DNA of 64,000 nt from Cryptomeria japonica (taxonomy: Eukaryota; Streptophyta; Pinopsida; Cupressales; Cupressaceae), in NCBI RefSeq assembly GCF_030272615.1, contig NC_081405.1, positions 474,766,008-474,830,007 of the forward strand, given 5' to 3'. The notes beneath the pieces are model-generated. The model worked only from the letters and a program-made list of their open reading frames with translations. It was not told where the DNA came from and ran no database searches. Below, piece after piece: positions 21,746 to 33,263 of the stretch. Position numbers and translations under genes: made by a program. Every line of letters begins with the position of its first letter. Positions within the stretch are counted from its first letter, which is position 1.

Positions 21746-23435
21746 TCACATAAACCAGTCTAACTTCATTTTCACCACCTTTTCCTTCAAAAATTTATAC
21801 TTGATAGATATGTGCTTTGTCTTAGAATGAAATATTGGATTCTTTGGTATATTAATAGCATCAGAGTCATCACAATGAATAACTACTAGTGCATCACAAT
21901 CCACCTTTATATCCTTCAACATTTGATTCATCCATAAAACTTGTGTATAATTAGTAGCAACAATAACATACTCAACTTCTACAGTAGATAAAGAAGTACA
22001 TGACTATTTCTTGTTGATCTATGAAACCAACCTCTTTCCAAGAAATAAATCTCCACTGGAAGTAATTTTCTAGTCATCAACATCTCCAGCCCAAACCATA
22101 TTCTGGTGTACCTTCCAAGTATCTAAAAATCCTTTTCACCGCAATCTCATAATTTTATCTAGGATCACTCTGAAATATTGAAACAAAACAAACAAATTTC
22201 ATAATGTCAGGCCTAGTCCAAGTCAAATAAAGAAAACCTCAAATCATAGATTTGTATCTTGTAGGATTTATTGGTGTAGAAACATCTTTTCTTGTCAATT
22301 TCACACTTGTAACCATATGAGTACTTACCGGTTTAGAATCTCCCATACCAAATTTCTTCAATAATTCCTTAGCATACTTAGTTTGATAGATGAAAATACC
22401 TTTGTCAATCTGAGTAATCTGCAAACCTAAGAAAAATTTCATTTCCCCAATCATAGACATCTCAAATTCTTTCTCCATACTCTTAGAAAATTCTATGCAC
22501 AACTTATCTTCACCTCCAAAAATAATGTCATCAACAAATACTTCAATAATCATTATATCATCATCAGTGATCTTATAATATAAATTACTATCAGCACTAC
22601 CCTTAGTAAAACCAAGCTTTAAAAGATATTTATCCAACCTTGCATACCAAGCTCTAGGTGCTTGTCTCAATCCATAAAAAGCTTTCCTTAACCTGCAAAC
22701 CATATTTGTATCATCTGATAGTGAAAAACCATCAAGTTGCTCAATATAAACTTCCTCATCAAGATCCCCATTCAAAAATGCACATTTAACATCCATCTGA
22801 TAAACTTTGTAATTTTTATAAGAAGCATAGGCAAGAAATAATCTTAAAGCTTCAATCCTATCTACAGGTGCAAAAGTTTCTCCATAATCAATTCCTTCCT
22901 TCTGAGAATATCCTTTACAAACCAATCTAGCCTTATTCCTTATAACTTGACCATCCTCATTCAATTTATTCCTAAAATCCCATTTAGTTCCAATAACATT
23001 TTTATTTTTAGGCCGAGGAACCAAAGTTCGTGTGTTATTTTTCTCAATCTGATCTAATTCTTCTTCCATAGCTTTCAACCAATATTCAGATTTACATGCC
23101 TCAATTATTGATATCGGTTCAACTTGTGAAATTAAACATACCTCATTAGTTGCCAGTATTCTTCTTGTCATCACTTCATTGCTCTTATCCCCAATGATTT
23201 GATCTTCTGAATGATTCAATCTCACATACCTAGGAGTCCTCTGATTCACTGTTCCTCTTCCTTGTTCTTCAGTCACTGCAGAATTCTCTGATACTACCAG
23301 AGTAATTGGTTCAACACTTTGTTCTGTTAAAGGTGCTACCATTTCAGATATAATCATTTCCACTATCGGTTCCTTCTCATAAAATTTGATTTGACTTCTA
23401 TTTATCTCATCTACTTTGACATTAGCACTCTCCAA
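21746..23435 (-). pseudogene. Cop-1 reverse transcriptase and RNase H
   Basis: The longest frame, 23435-22239 (398 codons), covers the integrase tail and most of [17 protein letters not shown] (res. 138-152; Asp follows where Val is usual), [29 protein letters not shown] with catalytic Asp215, [20 protein letters not shown], and [11 protein letters not shown] with the catalytic pair near 302-303. It stops at YKSMI. Past several stops the rest of RT and RNase H follow (STVEVEYV near 21990, HCDDSDAINIPKNP, SKTKHISIKYKFLKEKV in 21931-21746). The RNase H end (DIFTK) is not seen. RT is the best preserved gene of this element. Confidence 0.92.
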
Positions 23436-23816
23436 AATTCTCTACAATATCTTGTTATAACATGTATATGTTTTTCTTTCATTAGAATAACCAATAAATA
23501 TGCCTTCATCACATCTAGGATCAAATTTCCCAATGATTTCATCTCTCCTGATATAACATTTACAACCAAAAATTCTAAAATACTTAACTGTAGGTGTATT
23601 TCCTAACCATAATTCATAAGGTGTCTTATCGGTTTCTCTTTTGATATGTACTCTGTTGAATGTATAAACTATTGTGCTCACTTCTTCTCTCCAGTAGATA
23701 TGAGGTAGACTAGCTTCCATCACCATTGTTCTAGCAACATCCAAGATGGATTTGTTCTTCCTTTCCACAACTCCATTCTACTGAGGTGTCCGGGGAGCAA
23801 AAAATTGTCTTCTTAT

Positions 23817-24933
23817 GTTGGCTTGATGATGATTGTAATAGATGACTTCTTGTGTTGTCATTGATAGCACATGTATACACACACATATGTTCACATTGTC
23901 ATAGTCATCTTAGTTAAGACAAACCAATATTACTCCTATGTATTTGTATTGCAAAACCAGTATTATATGTATAGTAAAGTTCAAAATATTTTGAGGGTGT
24001 CTGATCGGTATATGTAGGAATGGCATGACACCAACTTGGAGATTCAGTGGAGATCAACAAGGAAGCAAATGGAGGACAATCAGTCTATGAGTTTGAAGTG
24101 GTTAACTCTTAACCGGTATCAATGTTTAAACCAGTTTTACTGATTGTGTGATGAGTTATCACCGGTCGCGATGAGTTATCCCTAACTGATAGATTTGGCA
24201 GCAATCTGTGATGAGTTATGTTAGATTGTCCAGATACACTGCACCTAGGAAATTGTGATGTGATTCTTGAGCCGACATGAAATCTAATGTCTATATAATG
24301 ACATTATGATGAACTATTTTCATTATGCGAGATAGAAGTGTTAAGTTGTTGCGATTTATTGAAGGTGTTGCAGAGTATGTCGGTGGTGCAGTTTTGAGTG
24401 AGCAAAAGAGGATCTATTCCAGCAAGTTGTGCTACTTCTAGATCACACCACTTGTTGTTTTCTAATCACTACAATAGTCAAATCCCCTAATCGAGTAAGC
24501 TCTAACAAACTTCATTGTACAAATCCTTTAACCAGGTGATCCATTAGTTTGGGTTTCAAATCCCTTACCAAGGTTACTCCTAACATGGTACTACCTTTAA
24601 CAGGGTATAGCTCCTAACAGGGCTTTGAGATCTTTAACAGGATTCACTCCTAGCATAGCACTTTTGTAGATCTTAACCGATCAGTTACCTATTACTGCAG
24701 ATAGTTAACTTGTGAGTTCCATCTCACCGTGGTTTTTCCCAATTGGGTTTTCCATATATAAACACTTGTGTTATGGTGAATGTTTTACTTCTTGTGGATA
24801 CTTTAATATCATTTTGGATTGCATGCATAGTATTAAGTAAACTGGTTAACTATCTTTATCGGTCTGTGTTTAAAGTTGTATTTTTTTTGTTGTCACTGAT
24901 TCACCCCCCTCTCAATGCTTTATAAGTCTATCA
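23817..24933 (+). repeat. Element A 5' LTR
   Basis: TGTTGGCTTGATG...AAGTCTATCA, 1,117 bp. It matches 31860-32948 with scattered differences. Candidate TATA box TATATAA at 24292-24298; U5 motif CACCGTGGTTTTTCCC near 24725-24740. Confidence 0.92.
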
Positions 24934-24935
24934 AT

Positions 24936-24947
24936 TGGTATTAGAGC
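24936..24947 (+). promoter_or_regulatory. Element A primer binding site
   Basis: TGGTATTAGAGC, one base from the tRNA-iMet complement TGGTATCAGAGC, two bases after the LTR. Confidence 0.85.
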
Positions 24948-24995
24948 CAAACTTCCTTAAGGCTTAATAACTTGGAAGGAATTCCTAAATCCACC

Positions 24996-27270
24996 ATGGG
25001 GGATATGAGTTATTTAGAAATGGCTAGAGTGCTTGATGCTACCAAGGAAGAGCTTGAAACCGTAAGGGTCAGATTTAGAGCTTCACAAGTCAAAAAGAGA
25101 GAGTTGACTGAGCAACTATTGGAGATATTTGATAATAGTTCATTAGATGAGGCTAACATTGATGCATTAGCTAAAGAAGTTGAAAACTGAATGGTGAAAA
25201 GCTAAATCTGAGGAGAGATCTTGAAGCCCTAACCATCCACATGAGCCAAGAGCTTGAAGTAAGAAGGACAACTGAAGACCTAATAAAAGAGAGAGATCAT
25301 GAGATTTTCAAAATCAAGTAGGAGAATGGAACTTTGCATGAACATTGGCATGAGGAGAAGGAGGATAAGGAGGCTTTGTAGCTAGATCTTAAAATGGAAA
25401 CATCTCTAAGAGAGACTCTAACAAAAAACAATGAAGATCTTACCAGAGAGCTCACTAAGGCTAATGGAAAGATGGAAAAGTTCAATAAGAGTTCTTCTAT
25501 GTTGGATGAGTAGATCCAATCTCATAGGATGAAAGGTGACACATCTGGACTAGGTTTTAATACATCTGAGAAATGAGAATCTTCTGGTACAAAGAGCAAC
25601 ATACACAAAGGGTAAAACTGCTCCTAAGGCTAACAAGCCCTTCGGTAAGAAAGCTTTTAAACCCATTTTATTTATCTGTCATAAACCTAGACATACTGCT
25701 AATGTGTGTAGATGCAAACCTAATGAGAATATAGGCTATAATTTTAATTCTAAGTATGTAAGATTTGAAGGTCATTGTTTCACATGCAACATGTATGCAC
25801 ATAGATCAGTTGAATGCAGACATGGAGCAAACAATTTGACACCTCACAGAAATCCAAGACCTAATGGTGACTAGAGAAAAACCTATGACAACCGGGGAAA
25901 CATGAACTTGTAGAAACCCTATGTCAACCGGTTTAGTCCATTTGAGATGGAAAAAGTAACTAATGTGATTTGCACCATTTGTAATAATTATGTACATGTG
26001 GCTATAAACTGCAGAAGGAGAACTAGAAGAGGTAATGCATGACCTTGGAGATCATCTTCTTGGTATTTTGGCTATGTTGATATGGTTTTGTCATTGATGT
26101 CAACACCTTTAACACTTATCAACTCTAGCACTTTGGAGGATTGGCAATGTTCACCGGCAAGCAAGTGACTTTATGCACCGTCACTGGTATCTGGTTCACC
26201 GACAGGATATATTGTTCACTGACACTTGGAATGACATGGAAAACACTTGGTTATGTTGAAGACATCATTTGGACACTTTGTCTTGGAGATTTGTTCATTA
26301 GTATATTTGTATTTGCATATTTGCTGTTACCGGCAAATAGGTCCAGAATAAGCACTGACAGGCTTATCTATTCCAAATCAACACGACATGCTTTGGAGAT
26401 GATTTTGTTGTTATTGTAAATATATTAAGCCAACATGTTGAATCAGATATTGCTTTGGTTATTGATTTTATTGTAATATCTTTTAGAGTCGACCTACTAA
26501 AATTGGTCTTAGGTTATGGTATATATGTAAGATCTTATTTGTAAGATCAATATGTGATTAGGAAAATGAATTGTAAGAAGGTATATGTGAGAATAAATAG
26601 AGCTATACACACAAACATCATTTGAAGGTGAAGCAAGGTTTTTGTGAAGGCATATCAAAACTACACCGGTACTTAATCTAGCATATGAAGAAGCTATTTT
26701 GAGTAGTACATCATTATTGTATTTAACCATCCAATTGTAGTTAGTATGACTCATATTTGTGTTTGAGCAATGAGCTCTAGGCACTTGGCCTTTCTACATG
26801 TGCAGACCCAATTTACATACACATACTATCTCCAATAGTATCATATGATTGTGGGTAAGGTTTTCCACCGTGTTTTTTCCCCTTATAAGGTTTCCACATA
26901 CAAATATTGGTGTTATGTGTTGTGGATGTTATTGTCTTTCTGTTTCATGCATTAATCTTTATCGGTCCTGTAATTAACTGATAAATTGTCTACCAGCATA
27001 AAGTTTGGTTTACCAGTATTAAGCATTAAGATTGGTTAAGTTGTTTTGGTTTGAATTTATTTGACAACTGATTGACACACCCCCCCCCTCTCAGTTGTCT
27101 CCGGGACCTAACACATCTGGGATGGCTTGCTATCATTGTCATAAACTGGGATACATGGGAAAGTTTTGTAGAACCAAGAACAACAAACTAGTTAACCACT
27201 TTGATGATCAAAAAGGTAAGCAAAAGGTCAATATTGAAGAAACCAGAGAGGAGATTCCATCAGAATAAAA
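24996..27270 (+). pseudogene. Element A ORF1: gag-like coiled coil with four decayed CCHC knuckles
   Basis: Start ATG 24996 lies in a good context (CCACCATGG). MGDMSYLEMARVLDATKEEL leads into a charged heptad-rich helix, broken by a frameshift near 25188 and several stops. LDE*IQSHRMKGDTSGLGF (about 25502-25560) matches LDDLLKDQRHKGDIRGLGF in element B. Four knuckles follow: LFICHKPRHTANVC (first Cys lost), CFTCNMYAHRSVEC, CTICNNYVHVAINC (Gly before His replaced in both) and CYHCHKLGYMGKFC (His lost). The last is separated from the others by the solo LTR. It is like the nucleocapsid half of SIRE-type copia gag. Presumed role is RNA packaging; the copy is dead. Confidence 0.8.
26058..27113 (+). 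mobile_element. Solo copia LTR (Cop-4 family) inside element A ORF1
   Basis: 1,056 bp, starts TCTTGGTATTTTGG (TG mutated to TC), ends GGGACCTAACA, flanked by CATCT (26053-26057 and 27114-27118). It aligns end to end with the Cop-4 LTRs. Removing it joins ATGACCTTGGAGATCATCT to GGGATGGC and the fourth knuckle. It contains TATATATGTAAGATCT near 26519-26536 and the GAGCTCTAGGCACTTGGCC block near 26772-26790. Frames 26141-26419 and 26509-26784 are chance frames. Confidence 0.93.
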
Positions 27271-27289
27271 TCAAATGGATGGCTAACCC

Positions 27290-27935
27290 ATCTCACCTTG
27301 AAGGCACATAGGAGGGGGATAGGACTCTTCTATAAACTGGGGATTTGATCAAGAAAAGGTGCATGCAATGGTGTCGACTCGAAAGTATTCAGACCCCCAT
27401 CTAATTTTAGGGGTCTTTCCACTCCTCTTTCCCTAAAATGGCTGGATCTTCTTCCATTGCTTGACTTATTATTATTACCTAAAGACGACCAACAGATTCT
27501 ATACGTAACATGCCCACCCCCCTATGCAAGGTGGGTGGGAGGTTATAGATGTGGGCCCTCTCCTCTATAGTTGGGGGTGCATATATGATATAGATCTGAT
27601 AGTCGAGTTATAGAGTTCTAAATCCATCCAAGATTTGTACTGCATCTACACTATCCATCTATAGTCCCTCTTCTCGGTGTCCTCATTGTTACCATCTGGC
27701 ATCATCTATTCTTTTCTCTCGAGATGGTTAAGAATCCAGCATGCAATTGGAATATTTTGCAGATGTGGAATGGTAATTAGTATCAACACCCACCACCTCC
27801 CACCCGTCCCAACTATCTCTACTTTATAGACGTTGGTGGGAGGGTGACGATTTCGTCAAAGTTTCAATCGCCAGAACAAAATCTAGAAAAAGAAGAGTGA
27901 GGACAAGCCTATAGAATAATCTAACCCTTCACCTA
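27290..27935. other. GC-richer segment present in A but not in B
   Basis: Between ORF1 and ORF2, element A has about 640 bp more than element B. The flanks realign at CCTAAGGGGAG...GGTAAAT (A, about 27979-27999), which corresponds to CCTTAGGGGGAGGTAAAT in B (minus strand near 60307-60290). The extra DNA is less AT-rich than its surroundings, contains ACCCACCACCTCCCAC and GGTGGGAGG-type inverted stretches, and has no long frame. It could be an insertion or a captured host fragment; no target duplication was found. Confidence 0.5.
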
Positions 27936-28461
27936 GTGTGGAGAATCCTTCACCAGTGAATTAAGCCTTTCAACAGGCCTAAGGGGAGTATAGCGGTAAA
28001 TCTACTTCCGAACCCGTTGAAGAATGCATGGTAAGAGAGTTTTTGCAATTTTGAGTTGTTTTGTGAGAATTCTTGATATCATTGTCTATTGATTTTCAAA
28101 GGATTGTCAACTGGTTATATACCTATTGGTATAAATGAGTTTTGTTAAGTGGTATATTAGTGTTTGCTACCTTAATGGTGAAGCGAATAATGCAGTGGGT
28201 AAGTTTATAAAAGCAACTTTTACTATTTTATTTTTACCCTAATTGCATTTAAAGAGAGTTTCTTGAACACTTGCAAAGTGAAAAGGAGAATTTCTAGCTG
28301 ATTGTAGACGGATTTGTGTTGCAGATCAAAAGATTGAGTTGGATTCAAAGATTAGTGAAGGCAAAATGGGTGTACATTTGAGAAATCAACCAGAAACCTT
28401 GCTAGTGTGGAGGAATTAAGGTATTATTTTGTGAATCTCTCTCAAATCGAGTTTATCCAGA

Positions 28462-31400
28462 ATGGCATCATCGTCTAAGAAAGTAGAGAGACTTATGATT
28501 ATTGTTGAATCTATGGAGTCTATGGAATCAGACAAAATAGTATCATACAATGCATTGTCTCAAGTTCCTGATAGTCTTATAGTTAAAGGTGATTTATCCA
28601 GTTACATTGACTATAAAATTGAAGATTTAGGATCATTATCAATTTATTCTCAACTGAAATCCTCGTGTGATAAAAGTGGCAAAATCAAACCCGAGTACAT
28701 CAGGGTTTATGAAAAATGTTTTCATAGTGTGGCATATTTCCTTGAAGATTTTGAAGAAAAGCATGTTAGGATAATTCTTAGTCGTGTTCATGGAGAAAAT
28801 ATATATCTTGACAGGTCTCACACAATCACAAAGGAAGCAATTCATGCAGTGTCTAGTTTTTGGCAAACTAGTGAAGTTCCAAAGTTGAGGAAAATTTCAA
28901 AAGAGATGGTGGTTACACTAACTCAGACTGCCTCTGATGATTGTGCATTTTCAGTCAACAACATTAAAGACCCAATAGTTAGACTTGCAACTATGTTCGT
29001 TGGTTATAGGATATTTTATTCCCATAGGATGAACAGTGTGCCATCTGTTGTTGTGCATGCAACTTACATGATGATTGTTGAGAATGTAGATTATGACTTA
29101 TGCGAGGAAATATGGAGCCAATTGATGTTGAACTTGCAATCAATTAAGAAATACAGTAGTCAAAAGTTCAATTTTGGTCAACTATTGATTGGTCTATTCT
29201 TTTGTTTTCAAAATTTCCTACCGAGAATTGGTGTAACTGCTCAAATCAGGAACAACATTAAGGTTGTAAAAAACACCATCTTTGCTTCTATGAATATATA
29301 TTTTAATGAGTTCCAAAAGAAGATGAGCATGAGGTTGAGGCTGCCTGAAGATGTGGTGAAACACTTTGCAAAAGACATCTGTTTCTTAGTCACCACATAT
29401 TTTTGTCTTATGGAGGCCGTAGAACCCAGGGAAGATGAGATGGATGAAATGAGTTATGAAGTCAACTATGACTTATTAATTGGATATTACAACAACCTTT
29501 TGGCATCTCTCAAGGATAATAAGAAGAAAAGACTAGGGACTTACGAGGAGAGAAATGCACCTGCTAAACCCAGTATTGCCAAAGAGAAGAAGAAGAAGAA
29601 AGTTGAGCAAGTACCTTTAGTGACCACCGGTACAAGGGTGAAAAGAAGTGTTCAAGTCAAAAAGGAACCGACACTCAAATTATATGCTAAGAATCAAACT
29701 ACAATGAAGAAGAGAGGTAGGTAACTCATTCTTCAAGCATAATTTGAGGATACCAACACTGAGGAGGAACCAAAGAAGATAAAAGCAACTGGTAAGAAAG
29801 CCCAACCAGTAGGAGACACTTCACAACAAAGTATTCCTATTAATGCTTTATCTTACAAACCTATGACTGATTTTGAGAGAATTGTAAAAACATTAGGGAG
29901 GAATAGGTTTGATAATGTGAAAAAATGTTTTGATTCATTTGATGATGATCAGAAGCAACAAATTGTTCAAGAGTTAATCAACCACTTGTGTCAATACAAT
30001 CGGTTGCCTCAAGATATTGAAAAGCATATTTTTGATTCTTTGTATTCTATTCTTGCAAATAAGTGGAAAATGGTTGTTGACCAAGATCAAGAAATTATTG
30101 ATAGTGTTTTCATTCAATATTTTCCTGAATTGTCTAGAGATGAATTATTAGCATTGCTTGATAATTTAAAAGGACAGTTTCATTCTAAGGCGAGAAGATT
30201 AAAGTTATTGAATGAAAAGGTTCAATCTGTCAAAGTTGAAACTCATCAGATAGCTAGAAATATTCAAAGGATGCATGAGAAAATGAAGTCACATAATGAT
30301 GACCAAATAGAGATTGAAGCTCAATCGGAGTTAGATGAAGAAGAAATTATTGCACCAGATAATGTCTATCCTATTAAGCATAAGGATGACACTACTTCTC
30401 TACTGGTTATCTTTGTAGATGATACTGATGAAATCCAGGACACAATTGATACAACTGGTAATATCATTGCACCATTTATGGAACCTTTACAACAACCGGT
30501 CATTACTATTATGCAGGAAGTAGCTGAAGTACTGGTCATTGAACCTATTGTGGATATTCAACTGCCACCATAAAATGAACACCAAGTGGAAAATCAACTA
30601 CCACTAGTTACAATAGATACACAGGAGAAACAAACAAAGGCAGAAATAGAGAAAGAGAAATCGAAGAAAGAGATTGAAGTGAAAGAAACTAAAAAGAGAA
30701 AGGTAAAACAGAGGAGTCGATAAAAGATGAAAAGGAAAAAGCAAAGGTAAAGTAACAAATTGATGATGAGGATGAATCAATAGGTATCAAAGGGCCTATA
30801 GATGTAGAAAATATGAGTGCATCTGAACTCATGGAGTTTGTAATAGTTATGCAATCTAGAGATCAAAAGAAAAGATTGAAAGAGTAGAGGAAAGAAGCTA
30901 AAACAATTCAAGCTGCCATTTAGATTTTGTCAAGTCTTCTACCAGAGATTGACACTGGGAATTTGTCAATTCCTATTGGCAAGCTTGGCCAGTTGGTTGC
31001 TAATGCTTCTGACCAACCGAAGTCCCTTGAAGAAACTGCTTAGACTTTAGTTGAGAAGAATTACAGAAGGAAAAGAGGAGAGCAAATAATGAAAGATATT
31101 GATACAAGGAAGATTGCTTTATCTCTGAATAAATATCTTTTGATGACTTCTATTGAAACTGGAGGAAGGATACTGGCATATACATCTAACGTTTCATTTT
31201 TCTATACTGATTTGATTAAGAGGTGAGAAGAGATAGAATAGGAACTCGAAAGGATATGTATTGCCTACATACCTTTACAAGACTCAACCTTAGCATTTGG
31301 CAAATCAGTTTATGATTTACAAAATTAGTTAGATATCTATGATTATGAACAGGCTAAGAGACTATGATCCTTGAAGGAACTCAAGAACCAGTTGAGACCC

Positions 31401-31616
31401 AAAGTAGACATCTTACAATGGGCATACAAGGATGCAGAAGCGGTTTTGGCAACTCTAGAGATGAGCACAGTGGATGCAATGGAAGAATTCATTGCACAAG
31501 TTATGACAACCATTGAGATCACTAAAACATTATTGGAAACATGGGATAATTATTTTACTCAGATGAAGATTACTTTCAGTGACATTTTCTTGAAAATTGC
31601 AGTGAATGCTCCTTGA
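28462..31616 (+). pseudogene. Element A ORF2: ~1,050-codon protein of unknown family
   Basis: One frame from ATG 28462 runs to TAA 30571-30573, broken only by TAA at 29722 and 29740. After a frameshift near 30700 it continues with several stops to 31616. The N-terminal part (28462-29724, 420 aa) is helical, with SRVHGENIYLD (107-117), TKEAIHAV, SHRMNS (187-192), YDLCEEIW and MEAVEPRE (317-324). A Lys-rich linker (about 355-420) follows. The middle part, 29863-30573 (MTDFERIVKTLG), has a coiled coil and an acidic tail. The C-terminal part to 31616 is helical. Element B aligns along much of it. No polymerase, nuclease, integrase or membrane motif seen. A relation to Pfam-type plant transposon or mobile-domain proteins is possible but untested. 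Confidence 0.8.
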
Positions 31617-31847
31617 TAAAGACTCATATTTTTTCTGTATATGTAGTTTTTGATGCAACTTTTGATCTAATATATATGTATTTTACTTTTCAATTTGGCA
31701 TTATTGTCAAAGGGGGAGTAGAAATATGTATGTGTTGTGAAAATTTTGTATGTATTGTTAAGGGGAAGTAGAAATATGTTTGTACAATTTTTTTAAGCAC
31801 ACTTAGTTGTAAAGTTGTAAAATTTTCTAAGTGTTTCCATCAATGCC

Positions 31848-31859
31848 AAAGGGGGAGAT
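31848..31859 (+). promoter_or_regulatory. Element A polypurine tract
   Basis: AAAGGGGGAGAT directly before the 3' LTR, preceded by TTTCCATCAATGCC as in the copia elements around it. Confidence 0.88.
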
Positions 31860-32948
31860 TGTTGGCTTGATGATGATTGTAATAGATGACTTCATGTGTT
31901 GTCATTGATGGCACATGCACACACACACACATATGTTCACATTGTCATAGTCATCTTAGTTAAGACAAACTGGTATTACTCCTAAGTCTTTGTATTGCAA
32001 AATCAGTATTATATGTATAGTAAAATTCAAATGGTTTTGAGGGTGTCTAACCGGTATTGCAAGGAATGGCATGACACCAGCTTGGAGATTCAGTGGAGAT
32101 CAATAAGGAATTGAATAGAGGACAATCAGTCTATGAGTTGGAAGTGGTTAACTATTAACCAGTATCGGTGTTCCAACCGGTTTCACTGATTGTGTGATGA
32201 GTTATCCCTAATCGATAGATTTGGTGACAATTTGTGATGAGTTATATTAGATTGTCCAGATACACTGCACCTAGGAAATTGTGATATGATTCCTGAGCTG
32301 ACATGAAATCTAATGTCTATATAATGACATTATGATGAACTATTTTCATTATGCAAGAAAGAAGTGTTAATATGTTCCAATTTATTGAAGGTGTTGTAGA
32401 GTATGTCGGTGATGTAGTTTTGAGTGAGCAGAAGAGGATCTATTCTAGCAAGTTGTCCTACTTCTAGATCACACCACCTGTTGTTTTCTAATCATTAAAA
32501 CAGTCAAATCCCCTAACCAGGTAAGCTCTAACAAGCTTCATTGTACAAATCCTCTAACCAGGTGATCCATTAGTTTGGGTTTGAAATCCTCTATTGAGGT
32601 TACTCCTAACAGGGTATAGCTCCTAACAAAGCTTTGGGATCTTTAACAAGATTTTCTCCTAGCAGAGCACTTTTGTAGACCTTAACTGGTTAGCTACCTA
32701 TTACTGCAGATAGTTAACTTGTGAGTTCCATCTCACCGTGGTTTTTCCCGGTTGGGTTTTCCACGTATAAACACTTGTGTTATGGTGGATGTTTTACTTA
32801 TTGTGGATTCTCTAATATCATTTTGGATTGCATCCATAGTAGTAAGTAAATTGGTTAACTATCTTTATCGGTCTATGTTTAAAGTTGTATTCTTTTTATT
32901 ATCACTGATTCAACCCTCCCCCCCTCTCAGTACTTTATAATTATATCA
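31860..32948 (+). repeat. Element A 3' LTR
   Basis: TGTTGGCTTGATG...TATATCA, 1,089 bp, similar to 23817-24933 throughout. Followed by target duplication TCTTA (32949-32953). The frame 32752-32940 matches 24743-24925 only because the LTRs match. Confidence 0.92.
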
Positions 32949-33263
32949 TCTTATACCATGCTTCTCACAAAAGTTATTAAATTCACTGGATGTGAATTCT
33001 CCACCATGATCTGACCTCAAACATTTGATCTTCAGTCTTGTCTTAGTTTCCACTTTAGCCTTAAAGATTTTAAGCTTTTAAAATGCTTCATATTTTTCTT
33101 TTAGAAAAGTAACCCACATCATTCTAGAATAATCATCAATGATTAGCATGGAATATCTATCACCTTGAAAACTTTTAACTCTAGAAGGGTCACACAAATC
33201 AGTATGAATAAGATCAAGAAAATCATTTGATTTATCTTGTATAATCCTAAAAGAGGTTCTGAC

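Larger units (their letters stand above)
23817..32948 (+). mobile_element. Element A: LTR element without RT or integrase, ORF1 (gag-like) plus ORF2 (unknown)
   Basis: Complete, with target duplication TCTTA (23812-23816 and 32949-32953), 5' LTR 23817-24933, tRNA-Met primer site 24936-24947, polypurine tract 31848-31859 and 3' LTR 31860-32948. Net length is about 8.07 kb after removing the solo LTR at 26058-27113. It encodes ORF1 (coiled coil, GLGF, four degenerate CCHC knuckles) and ORF2 (about 1,050 codons). I find no RT (no xxDD context), RNase H, integrase or protease motif. The same plan occurs in element B on the other strand. Trans-mobilisation by surrounding copia elements is inferred. 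Confidence 0.88.
23436..33263 (-). pseudogene. Cop-1 integrase, split by element A
   Basis: The right part (33263-32954, minus) gives TDLCDPSRVKS, IIDDYSRMMWVTFL and CLRSDHGGEFTSSEF, with a catalytic Asp. The left part (23811-23442) gives RQFFAPRTPQ, a TAG, NGVVERKNKS with the catalytic Glu, PHIYWREEV and TPYELWLGNTPTVKYFRIFG. Joining across element A restores one frame, with TCTTA duplicated. Element A thus separates a catalytic Asp from the catalytic Glu. Integrase inserts the cDNA in host DNA in the family. A TAG in PQ*NGVV is a separate defect. Confidence 0.88.

Noticed and set aside
28020-28461. Possible intron 5' of element A ORF2 (GGTAAGAG near 28031)
   Set aside because: The donor-like match has no convincing polypyrimidine tract and acceptor before the ATG, and element B has no counterpart.
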